DNA from: Pseudomonas pohangensis
GTDB taxonomy: Bacteria; Pseudomonadota; Gammaproteobacteria; Pseudomonadales; Pseudomonadaceae
Direction: 5' to 3'
Assembly (NCBI RefSeq): GCF_900105995.1
Contig: NZ_LT629785.1
Coordinates: 2,542,001-2,606,000, forward strand
DNA: 64,000 nucleotides
Shown: positions 53,631-62,575 of the stretch, piece after piece
How the letters are laid out: each line of letters starts with the position of its first letter
Position numbering within the stretch: position 1 is the first letter of the stretch
Program-made: the position numbers and the translations under genes
The notes under the pieces: generated by a model
The model's input: only the letters and a program-made list of their open reading frames with translations
Databases searched by the model: none
Told to the model about the DNA's origin: nothing

Positions 53631-54095
53631 TCATTCCTGATCTTTATTGCGCAACAAACGGCCGACCATATCCGCCGGATAGCCGCGGTAAGCGAGAAAG
53701 CGCCCCTGCTGTGCATACGCCTTGGCGTCTGCCGGCAACTGCCCGGCAAACCGCCGGCGCCATACTTCACGCAACTGTGCCACCCAGTCGACATCCGCTT
53801 CAGCCAACGCCCGGGCAATGGCTTCGCGTGGTAGTCCGCGCTGGGCCAACTCTTCACGAATACGCAAGGGGCCGTAGCCGGCGCGGGCACGACTGCCGAC
53901 ATAACAGTACAGATAACGCGACTCATCCAGCAGACCGTCTGCTTCCAGTCGGTCAAGGGCGTTGCCGATCAGTTCGTCACTGGCGCCGCGCAAGCGTAAC
54001 TTGCGCTCCAGCTCCACCCGCCCATGCTCGCGCCGGGCCAGCAGATCCATGGCGCTGCGCCGTACCGCTACGGCGCTATCCAGCACTGCCCGCAT
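53631..54095 (-). CDS. recX: Regulatory protein RecX
   Basis: 154 residues, helical, made of three tandem three-helix repeats (AMDLLARREHGRVELERKLR, YCYVGSRARAGYGPLRIREE, then the third repeat with YAQQGRFLAYRGYP). It inhibits RecA filament growth. It starts 8 bases after the recA stop and is part of the same SOS-controlled transcript. Confidence 0.94.
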   Translation of the reverse strand: MRAVLDSAVAVRRSAMDLLARREHGRVELERKLRLRGASDELIGNALDRLEADGLLDESRYLYCYVGSRARAGYGPLRIREELAQRGLPREAIARALAEADVDWVAQLREVWRRRFAGQLPADAKAYAQQGRFLAYRGYPADMVGRLLRNKDQE

Positions 54096-54103
54096 GCCCG
54101 GCC

Positions 54104-55147
54104 TCAGCTATCGACGTCTGCCAGCTCATCCACCGCAGCTGCGGCTTTTTGCGGTACAGGCGCAGCCAGCAGTTTGTCGCGGATCAGCTGTTCGACAGTG
54201 CGCGCCACTTCCGGATTGTCTTCCAGATACTTGGCCGAGTTGGCCTTGCCCTGGCCGATCTTGCTGCCCTGATAGCTGTACCAGGCACCGGATTTTTCCA
54301 GCAGACCAAGCTGCACACCCAAATCAATTATCTCGCCGTTACGGTAGATGCCCTTGCCATACAGAATCTGGAACTCGGCCTGGCGGAACGGCGGCGCCAC
54401 CTTGTTCTTCACCACCTTGACGCGGGTTTCACTGCCGACCACTTCGTCACCTTCCTTGACCGCGCCGGTACGGCGAATGTCCAGGCGTACCGAGGCATAG
54501 AACTTCAGCGCGTTACCGCCAGTGGTGGTTTCAGGACTGCCGAACATCACGCCGATCTTCATGCGGATCTGGTTGATGAAGATCACCAGACAGTTGGCAT
54601 TCTTGATGTTGCCGGTAATCTTGCGCAGTGCCTGCGACATCAGGCGCGCCTGCAGGCCGACGTGCATGTCACCCATTTCGCCCTCGATCTCGGCCTTGGG
54701 TACCAGCGCCGCCACCGAGTCGATGACGATCACGTCGATCGCATTCGAGCGCACCAGCATGTCGGTGATTTCCAGCGCCTGTTCGCCGGTATCCGGCTGC
54801 GACACCAGCAGGTCATCGACATTCACCCCGAGCTTGCCGGCATATTCAGGATCGAGCGCATGCTCGGCATCGACGAAGGCGCAGGTCGCACCGAGTTTTT
54901 GCGCTTCGGCAATGACCGACAGCGTCAGCGTGGTCTTGCCGGATGATTCCGGACCGTAGATCTCGACGATCCGGCCTTTCGGCAAGCCGCCAATGCCCAG
55001 TGCGATATCAAGGCCCAGCGAGCCGGTGGAAATTGCCGGGATGGCCTGACGCTCATGGTCGCCCATGCGCATGACTGCACCTTTGCCGAACTGCCGCTCG
55101 ATCTGACCCAGAGCTGCCGCCAGTGCACGCTTTTTATTCTCGTCCAT
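54104..55147 (-). CDS. recA: Recombinase RecA
   Basis: 347 residues. MDENKKRALAAALGQIERQF is the family N-terminus. Walker A GPESSGKTT is at residues 65-73 and Walker B is VIVIDSVAALVPK; the DNA-binding loop L2 also appears. ATG 55147 is chosen because GAGG lies 6 bases upstream; the ORF extends to 55177, but the extra residues are outside the family. It drives homologous recombination and LexA self-cleavage. The upstream LexA box supports SOS control. Confidence 0.98.
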   Translation of the reverse strand: MDENKKRALAAALGQIERQFGKGAVMRMGDHERQAIPAISTGSLGLDIALGIGGLPKGRIVEIYGPESSGKTTLTLSVIAEAQKLGATCAFVDAEHALDPEYAGKLGVNVDDLLVSQPDTGEQALEITDMLVRSNAIDVIVIDSVAALVPKAEIEGEMGDMHVGLQARLMSQALRKITGNIKNANCLVIFINQIRMKIGVMFGSPETTTGGNALKFYASVRLDIRRTGAVKEGDEVVGSETRVKVVKNKVAPPFRQAEFQILYGKGIYRNGEIIDLGVQLGLLEKSGAWYSYQGSKIGQGKANSAKYLEDNPEVARTVEQLIRDKLLAAPVPQKAAAAVDELADVDS

Positions 55148-55190
55148 TGCCATCCTCACGTATTCAAGGGAGCCCATCGCTCGCCAACAA

Positions 55191-55206
55191 CTGTATATGT
55201 AGACAG
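55191..55206. promoter_or_regulatory. LexA (SOS) box of recA
   Basis: CTGTATATGTAGACAG matches CTGT-N8-ACAG, 44 bp upstream of the recA start. The recA/recX transcript should be induced by DNA damage. Confidence 0.9.
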
Positions 55207-55375
55207 TAGTATTCCATATGGCAAGTACGCCGGCTACCCCTGCATGTATTTTTCTCTGAGCAACCGACGAACGTGATCACCCGGACTGATCAAGCTGTAT
55301 CAGCAGTCTGCCAGTGGATCATCCCTGGGGCACAATGCGGTTTAATTCCTTACTCGCCTGCGCGCCAGGGACACC

Positions 55376-56428
55376 ATGAAAACAGCTCTCCTGATCATCC
55401 TCGTACTACTGCTGACTGGCCTGGCCGTGCTGGCACTGCTAATCAACCGCTGGCGCAATTCGCCGCACGGCCGGCTCTCGCTAGCGGCAGCCATCATCGG
55501 CAAGCTGGCGGACTGGCAGGCTGCCAGTGGCGATAAGAGTCCACAGGCCATGCGTGCCAGCCGGGACAAGAGCATCGGTTTCTTCATCGCCCGTCCCGCC
55601 GGGGTCCACGCGGTTCGCGATCTGGACATTCCCGGCCCCGGCGTGGCACTGCCGGTCCGTATCTACACCCCGCAAGCCAGCCTCGCGGCACTGCCGATCA
55701 TCATCTACTTCCACGGCGGCGGCTGGGTATTGGGCAATCTGCATTCCCATGACAACCTGTGCCGCACACTGGCCGCCAAGACCAGTGCCATCGTGGTTTC
55801 CGTGGATTATCGACTGGCCCCGGAGAATCCCTTTCCCGCGGCACTGGATGACGCAGTTGCCGCTCTGCACTGGGTAGCCGCCCATGCGCCAACCTTCAAT
55901 GGCGATTCCACGAGGATCGCCTTGGCTGGCGACAGCGCCGGCGGCAACCTGGCGGCAGCCCTGAGCCTGCAGGCGCGCGAACAGCAGGGCCCGGCCATCG
56001 CCGCCCAGGCCCTGCTGTATCCGGCAGTCGATCTGAGCAATCTCGACCGGCCTTCAATCCTGCAATTTGCCCAGGGCCTGTTCCTGACCAGGGAGCGCAT
56101 GGACTGGTTCATTGATCAGTACGTGCCGGACCAAGCCATGCGCAGCAGTCCGCTGGTGTCGCCGCTGCTGGCCGGTAACCACCAGCACCTGCCCCCGGCG
56201 CTGATCATCACTGCGGGGCTCGACCCGCTGCGCGACGAGGGTGAGGCGTATGCCGCAGCACTTGAACAGGCCGGCGTGGCAACCCGGCTAACGCGTATCG
56301 AGGGCGTGATCCACGGCTTTGCATCCATGGACCGCTGGTTTCCCGAAGCCAGCCAAGCCACTGACCTGATTGCCGGCTTTCTGCGCGAGCAGTTCAGCAA
56401 GGTGGCTGCGCAATCCGGAAAAAACTAG
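55376..56428 (+). CDS. HSL-family alpha/beta hydrolase (esterase/lipase)
   Basis: 350 residues. The N-terminal signal-anchor is ALLIILVLLLTGLAVLALLI. The oxyanion motif HGGGWVLGN is near residue 115 and the nucleophile elbow GDSAGGNLAAA near 188 (Ser). Asp and His come from DPLRDEGEAYA and GVIHGFASM near 280-310. It is probably a membrane-anchored carboxylesterase. It lies between recA and pncC, which are usually neighbours in Pseudomonas, and overlaps the pncC end by 4 bases. Confidence 0.88.
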   Translation: MKTALLIILVLLLTGLAVLALLINRWRNSPHGRLSLAAAIIGKLADWQAASGDKSPQAMRASRDKSIGFFIARPAGVHAVRDLDIPGPGVALPVRIYTPQASLAALPIIIYFHGGGWVLGNLHSHDNLCRTLAAKTSAIVVSVDYRLAPENPFPAALDDAVAALHWVAAHAPTFNGDSTRIALAGDSAGGNLAAALSLQAREQQGPAIAAQALLYPAVDLSNLDRPSILQFAQGLFLTRERMDWFIDQYVPDQAMRSSPLVSPLLAGNHQHLPPALIITAGLDPLRDEGEAYAAALEQAGVATRLTRIEGVIHGFASMDRWFPEASQATDLIAGFLREQFSKVAAQSGKN

Positions 56429-56925
56429 ACAGCACAGGGTGCTGTACCGCTAGCCAGTTTGATCAACCCGCTCAGCGCCGTCTCCACCGTTTGCCGGCGA
56501 ACTGCCGCACGATCGCCGGCAAACTGACAGCGCTGGCTGTACAGCTGGCCGCCGTCGGCCCACGCCAGCCAGACGGTGCCCACCGGCTTTTCCGCTGAGC
56601 CGCCATCCGGTCCGGCAATACCGCTGACCGCCACCCCGTAGCGCGCGCCACTGTGCCGGCAGGCGCCGCTTGCCATGGCCTCGACCACCTCGCGACTGAC
56701 CGCACCGACCTGCCCGAACAACCGTTCGGGAACGCCCAGCTGGGCGGTTTTCTGGGCATTCGAATAGGTCACATAACCGGCCTCGAACCACGCCGAGCTG
56801 CCGGCAATCCGCGTGATCGCTTCGGCAATGCCACCGCCGGTACAGGACTCCGCCGTGCAGACCTGCGCCTGCTCGGCCAGCAAGTGACGGCCAAGGCTTG
56901 CCGCCAGTTCAGTCAGTCCATCCAT
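56425..56925 (-). CDS. pncC: Nicotinamide-nucleotide amidase PncC (CinA C-terminal domain)
   Basis: 166 residues, stand-alone CinA C-terminal domain. TAESCTGGGIAEAIT near residue 24 and SGIAGPDGGSAEKPVGTV near 102 are the conserved active-site segments. It deamidates NMN to nicotinic acid mononucleotide in NAD recycling. It is read toward recA, and the divergent mutS starts 80 bases beyond. Confidence 0.93.
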   Translation of the reverse strand: MDGLTELAASLGRHLLAEQAQVCTAESCTGGGIAEAITRIAGSSAWFEAGYVTYSNAQKTAQLGVPERLFGQVGAVSREVVEAMASGACRHSGARYGVAVSGIAGPDGGSAEKPVGTVWLAWADGGQLYSQRCQFAGDRAAVRRQTVETALSGLIKLASGTAPCAV

Positions 56926-57005
56926 CAGTGGCCTCCGGGCTTAATACAGACAAGGTGGATACCGTACACTACGCGACTTTGTGATTGCAGCCGGACCCGC
57001 GGACG

Positions 57006-59573
57006 ATGAGCGACCTCTCAGCCCACACCCCCATGATGCAACAGTACTGGAAGCTGAAAAATCAGCATCCGGAGCAGCTGATGTTCTACCGCATGGGCGA
57101 TTTTTACGAACTGTTCTACGAGGACGCCAAGAAAGCCGCCGCGCTGCTCGACATTACCCTGACCGCACGCGGCCAGTCAGCCGGCAAGTCGATTCCGATG
57201 TGCGGCCTGCCCTTCCATGCCGCCGAAGGCTATCTGGCCAAACTGGTCAGGCTCGGCGAGTCGGTGGTGATCTGCGAGCAGATCGGCGATCCGGCGACCA
57301 GCAAGGGCCCGGTGGAGCGCCAGGTGGTGCGCATCATTACACCGGGCACCGTCAGCGATGAAGCGCTGCTCGACGAACGCCGCGACAATCTGCTGGCTGC
57401 CGTGCTGGGTGACGAGCGTCTGTTCGGCCTGGCCACGCTCGACATCACCAGCGGCGTCTTCAGCGTGCTGGAAATTCAGGGCTGGGAGAACCTGCTGGCC
57501 GAACTGGATCGCCTCAGCCCGGTCGAGCTGCTGATTCCCGACGACTGGCCGAGCGGCATGCCACTGGACAAGCGGCGTGGCGTGCAGCGCCGCGCCCCTT
57601 GGGACTTTGACCGCGACAGTGCCCTGAAAGGACTGTGCCAGCAATTCGCCACCCGTGACCTGAAAGGCTTTGGCTGCGAGAACCTGACCCTGGCGATCGG
57701 TGCCGCCGGCTGCCTGCTGACCTACGCCAAGGAAACCCAGCGCACCGCGCTGCCGCACCTGCGCAAGCTGCAGCATGAGCGTCTGGATGACACGGTGATT
57801 CTCGATGGCGCCAGCCGGCGCAATCTGGAGCTGGATACCAACCTCTCGGGCGGCCGCGACAACACCCTGCAAGCCGTTGTTGATCACTGCCAGACCAGCA
57901 TGGGCAGCCGCCTGCTGACGCGCTGGCTGAACCGCCCGCTGCGCGACCTGACGACCCTGCAAGCACGCCAGGACTCGATCAGTTGCCTGCTCGACAGCTA
58001 CCGCTTCGAGCAACTGCAGCCGCAGCTCAAGGACATCGGCGACATCGAGCGCATCCTCGCCCGTATCGGCCTGCGCAATGCCCGGCCACGTGATCTGGCG
58101 CGACTGCGCGATGCCCTGGCAGCGCTGCCGGCTCTGCAGCAGGCCATGAGCGCGCTGGAAGTGGCTCACCTGCAAAGCCTGGCAAACACCATCCAGACCT
58201 ATCCCGAGCTGGCCGACCTGCTGGCCCGCGCGATCATCGACAACCCGCCTGCGGTGATTCGCGATGGCGGCGTGCTGAAAACCGGCTACGACGCCGAACT
58301 CGATGAACTGCAGAGCCTCAGCGAGAACGCCGGCCAGTACCTGATGGACCTGGAGGCCCGCGAGAAAGCCCGTACCGGCCTGGCCAATCTGAAGGTCGGC
58401 TACAACCGCGTGCACGGCTATTTCATCGAACTGCCGAGCAAGCAGGCCGAGTCGGCACCGGCCGACTACATCCGCCGACAGACTCTGAAAGGCGCCGAAC
58501 GCTTCATCACGCCAGAGCTGAAAGCTTATGAAGACAAGGCGCTGTCTGCCCAAAGCCGGGCGCTGGCCCGTGAAAAACAGCTGTATGACGAGCTGCTGGA
58601 GCTGCTGATCGGCCAGCTGGCACCGCTACAGGACAGCGCGGCGGCTCTTGCCGAACTGGATGTACTGAGCAATCTGGCCGAGCGCGCATTGAACCTCAAC
58701 CTGAACCGCCCACAGTTCGTCAGCCAGGCGTGCATGCACATCGAGCAAGGCCGTCATCCGGTGGTCGAACAGGTACTTGAGTCGCCCTTCGTCGCCAACG
58801 ATCTCGATCTCGACAACGACACACGCATGCTGATCATCACCGGGCCGAACATGGGCGGTAAATCCACCTATATGCGCCAGACCGCACTGATCGTGCTGCT
58901 GGCGCATATCGGCAGTTTTGTCCCCGCCGCACGTTGCGAGTTGTCGCTGGTCGACCGGATTTTTACCCGTATCGGTTCCAGTGACGACCTGGCCGGTGGA
59001 CGTTCGACCTTCATGGTCGAGATGAGTGAAACCGCCAATATCCTGCACAACGCCAGCGAACGCAGCCTGGTGCTGATGGATGAGGTCGGGCGTGGCACCA
59101 GCACCTTTGATGGCTTGTCGCTGGCCTGGTCAGCGGCCGAGCATCTGGCGCAATTACGCGCCTTTACGCTGTTCGCCACCCATTACTTCGAACTCACCGT
59201 GCTGCCGGACAGTCAGCCGCTGGTGGCCAACGTGCACCTCAACGCCACCGAATACAACGAGCGCATCGTGTTTCTGCACCGCGTCCTGCCCGGACCGGCC
59301 AGCCAGAGTTACGGGCTGGCAGTGGCGCAACTGGCCGGGGTTCCGGGCAGCGTCATTCAACGTGCCCGCGAACATCTGGCACGTCTCGAAGCCAGCAGCC
59401 TGCCGCTGGAAACCTCTGGCGGCGACAGCGCGGCGGGGTCGCAGCCGCTGCAGAGTGATCTGTTCGCCAGCCTGCCACATCCGCTGCTGGAGGAACTGCG
59501 CAAGCTGAAAACCGACGACCTGACGCCGCGCCAGGCTCTGGAACTGCTGTATGCCTGGCAAAAGCGAATCTGA
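57006..59573 (+). CDS. mutS: DNA mismatch repair protein MutS
   Basis: 855 residues from ATG 57006 (MSDLSAHTPMMQQYW, the family start); a TTG at 56985 is not used. The mismatch-binding FYRMGDFYELFYEDA (Phe-x-Glu wedge) is near residue 28. Walker A GPNMGGKST is near 615, Walker B LVLMDEVGRGTSTFDG near 690, and ATHYFELT follows. It recognises base mismatches. Position next to fdxA and rpoS is conserved in Pseudomonas. Confidence 0.97.
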   Translation: MSDLSAHTPMMQQYWKLKNQHPEQLMFYRMGDFYELFYEDAKKAAALLDITLTARGQSAGKSIPMCGLPFHAAEGYLAKLVRLGESVVICEQIGDPATSKGPVERQVVRIITPGTVSDEALLDERRDNLLAAVLGDERLFGLATLDITSGVFSVLEIQGWENLLAELDRLSPVELLIPDDWPSGMPLDKRRGVQRRAPWDFDRDSALKGLCQQFATRDLKGFGCENLTLAIGAAGCLLTYAKETQRTALPHLRKLQHERLDDTVILDGASRRNLELDTNLSGGRDNTLQAVVDHCQTSMGSRLLTRWLNRPLRDLTTLQARQDSISCLLDSYRFEQLQPQLKDIGDIERILARIGLRNARPRDLARLRDALAALPALQQAMSALEVAHLQSLANTIQTYPELADLLARAIIDNPPAVIRDGGVLKTGYDAELDELQSLSENAGQYLMDLEAREKARTGLANLKVGYNRVHGYFIELPSKQAESAPADYIRRQTLKGAERFITPELKAYEDKALSAQSRALAREKQLYDELLELLIGQLAPLQDSAAALAELDVLSNLAERALNLNLNRPQFVSQACMHIEQGRHPVVEQVLESPFVANDLDLDNDTRMLIITGPNMGGKSTYMRQTALIVLLAHIGSFVPAARCELSLVDRIFTRIGSSDDLAGGRSTFMVEMSETANILHNASERSLVLMDEVGRGTSTFDGLSLAWSAAEHLAQLRAFTLFATHYFELTVLPDSQPLVANVHLNATEYNERIVFLHRVLPGPASQSYGLAVAQLAGVPGSVIQRAREHLARLEASSLPLETSGGDSAAGSQPLQSDLFASLPHPLLEELRKLKTDDLTPRQALELLYAWQKRI

Positions 59574-59710
59574 CAGCGCGCCACCAGCTGAAAGTGATAG
59601 AATTGCGCGCCTTTTTCTTGTCGCCAGGTTTACAGGTTGAACTCTGACGACCATTCTGAACCTGCAAGTCGCCCATCTGCGGCGCCAACCGTCGCCCAAG
59701 GAGCATCAGC

Positions 59711-60034
59711 ATGACCTTCGTCGTCACCGACAACTGCATCAAGTGCAAATACACCGACTGCGTGGAAGTCTGCCCGGTAGACTGTTTCTATGAAGGCCCG
59801 AACTTTCTGGTCATTCATCCCGACGAGTGTATCGACTGCGCCCTGTGCGAACCGGAATGCCCAGCCGAAGCCATCTTCGCCGAGGACGAAGTACCGGAAG
59901 ATCAGCAGGAGTACATTGAGCTCAACGCCGACCTCGCCGAGATCTGGCCGTGCATCACCGAGAAGAAAGAATCGCTGCCGGATGCCGAAGAGTGGGATGG
60001 CGTTAAAGACAAGCTGCAGTATCTGGAGCGCTAA
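59711..60034 (+). CDS. fdxA: Seven-iron ferredoxin FdxA
   Basis: 107 residues. Two Fe-S cluster motifs: CIKCKYTDCVEVCPVDCF (Cys9, 17 and 21 of the 3Fe-4S group) and CIDCALCEPECP (Cys40, 43, 46 and 50 of the 4Fe-4S group). The acidic C-terminal half fits the Azotobacter/Pseudomonas 7Fe ferredoxin. AAGGAG lies before the ATG. It donates electrons in low-potential redox pathways. Confidence 0.96.
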   Translation: MTFVVTDNCIKCKYTDCVEVCPVDCFYEGPNFLVIHPDECIDCALCEPECPAEAIFAEDEVPEDQQEYIELNADLAEIWPCITEKKESLPDAEEWDGVKDKLQYLER

Positions 60035-60099
60035 TCCAGCCTCCAGGCGCCAACCGCTGCGCAGCCACCGAACGCTGCTGCAAGGTTGATGCACTGCAA

Positions 60100-60228
60100 A
60101 TGAAAACGGGCGGCCCAGGCCGCCCGTTTTTTCCCCGCTCCAGTTACTCCCTGTCATCATCCTGATGAAGCGCTACCTGCGCTGTCCTGACTGCCGTCCC
60201 TGGCAGCCTGCGCCAGTCCATTGGCACG
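60100..60228 (-). ncRNA. rsmZ: Regulatory small RNA RsmZ
   Basis: Minus-strand RNA of about 128 nt between fdxA and rpoS, the known Pseudomonas site. It contains at least six GGA motifs, several in hairpin loops: GCCAATGGACTGGC, CTGCCAGGGACGGCAG, TCATCAGGATGATGA, and GCGCAGGTAGCGC with AGG in the loop, plus single-stranded AGGGAG and TGGAG. GGA loops sequester RsmA/CsrA. The promoter, the GacA upstream site and a terminator are all present. The 5' end is inferred from the promoter. Confidence 0.9.
60103..60132. terminator. Bidirectional terminator of fdxA and rsmZ
   Basis: AAAACGGGCGGCC/GGCCGCCCGTTTT stem with T runs on both strands. Confidence 0.9.
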
Positions 60229-60234
60229 CGCCCG

Positions 60235-60262
60235 ATAGTACGCAACGGCTTGCACCTGACAA
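60235..60262 (-). promoter_or_regulatory. Promoter of rsmZ
   Basis: On the minus strand, TTGTCA (60262-60257) and TACTAT (60240-60235) with a 16-base spacer. They place the start near 60228. Confidence 0.7.
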
Positions 60263-60400
60263 GGCCCTTACAGCCCCTCCGGCGATTACTCGAACGCTCC
60301 GAACTATCTTGTAAAGTCTTTATTTTCAATGAGTTAAAAATTACCGCAGCACGAAAATGGTTAAACTGCTGCTAGCGCCACACGCAACGGCCTACAGCAA

Positions 60401-60418
60401 TGTAAGCCTTTGCTTACA
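60401..60418. promoter_or_regulatory. GacA upstream activating sequence of rsmZ
   Basis: TGTAAGCCTTTGCTTACA matches TGTAAG-N6-CTTACA exactly. It is centred about 180 bp upstream of the inferred rsmZ start, the distance known for Pseudomonas rsmZ. Confidence 0.92.
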
Positions 60419-60457
60419 TTGCAATCAGGTGAGCTTTCGAGTTACCGGCAGAAAAGC

Positions 60458-60484
60458 AAAGGCCGCTCATCGCGAGCGGCCTTT
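60458..60484 (-). terminator. Terminator of rpoS
   Basis: AAAGGCCGCTC/GAGCGGCCTTT stem with a 5-base loop, 37 bases after the rpoS stop on the minus strand. Confidence 0.75.
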
Positions 60485-60520
60485 CATTGGTGGCAAAGCA
60501 ATCGATGTGTCGGCGAGCAC

Positions 60521-61528
60521 TTACTGGAATAACGAGTCGCCAGAAAGACCGTTGCTTTCCAGGATCTCGCGCAAGCGCTTGAGCGCTTCGACCTGAATCT
60601 GGCGTACCCGTTCGCGGGTAAGACCGATTTCACGACCGACCTCTTCCAGCGTGCTGGTTTCATGGCCACGCAAACCAAAGCGGCGCACCACGACTTCGCG
60701 CTGCTTTTCGGTCAGGTCGCCGAGCCACTGGTCAATGCTCTGCGACAGGTCATCGTCCTGCAACAGGTCACACGGATCGGTGGTGCGATCATCGCTAAGG
60801 GTGTCCAGCAGCGTCTTGTCGGAATCCGGGCCGAGCGAAACATCCACCGAAGATACCCGCTCGTTCAGCCGCAGCATGCGTTTGACATCAGCCACCGGCT
60901 TTTCCAGCAAGTCGGCGATTTCTTCCGGAGAGGGCTCATGATCAAGCTTTTGCGTGAGTTCGCGGGCCGCCCGCAGATAGATATTGAGTTCCTTGACCAC
61001 GTGAATCGGCAGGCGGATGGTCCGGGTCTGATTCATGATGGCCCGTTCAATCGTCTGACGAATCCACCAGGTGGCGTAGGTAGAGAAACGGAAACCGCGC
61101 TCGGGATCAAATTTCTCCACCGCGCGAATCAGGCCCAGGTTGCCCTCTTCGATCAGGTCGAGAAGGGAAAGCCCGCGATTGACATAGCGACGGGCAATTT
61201 TCACCACCAGGCGCAAGTTGCTTTCAATCATGCGCTTGCGCCCAGCCGGATCGCCACTTTGCGCCAGGCGGGCAAAATGCACCTCTTCCTGGGGCGTCAG
61301 CAAGGGTGAGAAACCGATTTCGTTGAGATAGAGCTGGGTAGCATCCAGCGCACGGGTGTAGTCGATGAACTTGTGCTGCTTCAGGCCGGAGGAAGCTTTT
61401 GCCCCCTTGTCGGTAGCCGATTGATCCGTCTTACCCTCAGCGGCCTCGTTCATGACGATTTCACGCTCCAGCAACAACAGGTCTTCTTCTACTTCGAACT
61501 CTGGCACTTCTTTTTTCTTGAGAGCCAT
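60521..61528 (-). CDS. rpoS: RNA polymerase sigma factor RpoS
   Basis: 335 residues. Region 1.2/2.1 is DATQLYLNEIGFSPLL and MIESNLRLVVKIARRY. Region 2.3/2.4 is FSTYATWWIRQTIERAIMNQ, and region 4.2 is TSTLEEVGREIGLTRERVRQ. It is the general stress and stationary-phase sigma factor. nlpD lies upstream (104-base gap); in Pseudomonas the main rpoS promoter is inside nlpD. Confidence 0.97.
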   Translation of the reverse strand: MALKKKEVPEFEVEEDLLLLEREIVMNEAAEGKTDQSATDKGAKASSGLKQHKFIDYTRALDATQLYLNEIGFSPLLTPQEEVHFARLAQSGDPAGRKRMIESNLRLVVKIARRYVNRGLSLLDLIEEGNLGLIRAVEKFDPERGFRFSTYATWWIRQTIERAIMNQTRTIRLPIHVVKELNIYLRAARELTQKLDHEPSPEEIADLLEKPVADVKRMLRLNERVSSVDVSLGPDSDKTLLDTLSDDRTTDPCDLLQDDDLSQSIDQWLGDLTEKQREVVVRRFGLRGHETSTLEEVGREIGLTRERVRQIQVEALKRLREILESNGLSGDSLFQ

Positions 61529-61631
61529 TTCTTATTATCCTTTTACTGAGTCCCGCTTTAAGCCTGCATCGGCCAAAATCCCTGGCCCCAGCAAGCCTAA
61601 CCCCTATGCAACTGTACGAACCAAACCCCGA

Positions 61632-62567
61632 TCAGCGACTAGGCAAATACTGCAAAGGATCAACCGGTTTCCCCTTGCGGCGAATCTCGAAATGGAGCTT
61701 CACCCGGTCGGTTCCCGTCGAACCCATATTGGCAATAACCTGCCCTGCCTTGACCTTTTGCCCTTCCCGCACCAGCAAGTTACGGTTGTGTCCGTAAGCA
61801 CTTACGTAGACATCGCTGTGCTTGATGATTACCAGTTCGCCATAGCCGCGCAATCCACTGCCGGCGTAAACAACGGTTCCATCCTGCCCAGCCAAAACAG
61901 GCTGTCCTAATTCCCCGGCGATATCAATGCCTTTATTCAAACTACCGTTTGAGGAAAATTTGCCAATCACGGTGCCTTGTGCAGGCCACGCCCAGCCTGA
62001 CGCGGAAAGCTTTACCGGGGTTAAAACCGGGGACGCAGTCTGACTGGGAGCCGGGGTTACCGGGGCAATAGGAGCGGCCGCGGGCGCGGGGGCTGGCGAC
62101 GATGTAACCGATGTACTGCTGACCATGGGCCCGGATGGCGCGGCAACCGCACTGGTTACCGGAGCTGCATAGACTGGCCGGGTATTATGCACCGGTGGTT
62201 TATAGGCCTGCACCGGCGCCGGTGACGCGCTGAAATAGATCACCTGCTTGGGCATTATCACGTAAGGCGCGACTATGTTGTTGCGCGCCGCCAGCGCCTT
62301 CCAGTCCCAGCCAAAACGGAACGCGATCGAATAAAGAGTGTCGCCACGCTGGACTATATATTTGCCACCGGAAGGCTGCGCCTTCTTGGCGTAAGCGGAG
62401 GTGGAATTACGATCCACTACCTGCACCGGTTTCTGCGAGCTGCTACTGCAACCGACCAGCATGCCGGCGCCAAGCCAGGCCAGAACCAAGGCACGCAGCG
62501 CCGGCTTGCAAGACAGGTCGAAGCGCAGTTGCACTGAAGTACCCGAGTTTGACACTAGCCATCCCAT
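61632..62567 (-). CDS. nlpD: LysM/M23 lipoprotein NlpD (amidase activator)
   Basis: About 311 residues from ATG 62567; the exact start is uncertain, and GTG 62555 is also possible. A lipoprotein signal ends LGAGMLVGC. LysM is KYIVQRGDTLYSIAFRFG, followed by a Pro/Ala/Thr-rich linker and a C-terminal M23 domain. The M23 zinc site is degenerate: NKGID replaces HxGxD and VKLHFEI replaces HxHF. This fits NlpD/EnvC activators of cell-wall amidases rather than a peptidase. It starts 9 bases after the DUF368 stop. Confidence 0.92.
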   Translation of the reverse strand: MGWLVSNSGTSVQLRFDLSCKPALRALVLAWLGAGMLVGCSSSSQKPVQVVDRNSTSAYAKKAQPSGGKYIVQRGDTLYSIAFRFGWDWKALAARNNIVAPYVIMPKQVIYFSASPAPVQAYKPPVHNTRPVYAAPVTSAVAAPSGPMVSSTSVTSSPAPAPAAAPIAPVTPAPSQTASPVLTPVKLSASGWAWPAQGTVIGKFSSNGSLNKGIDIAGELGQPVLAGQDGTVVYAGSGLRGYGELVIIKHSDVYVSAYGHNRNLLVREGQKVKAGQVIANMGSTGTDRVKLHFEIRRKGKPVDPLQYLPSR

Positions 62568-62575
62568 CCTGATGA

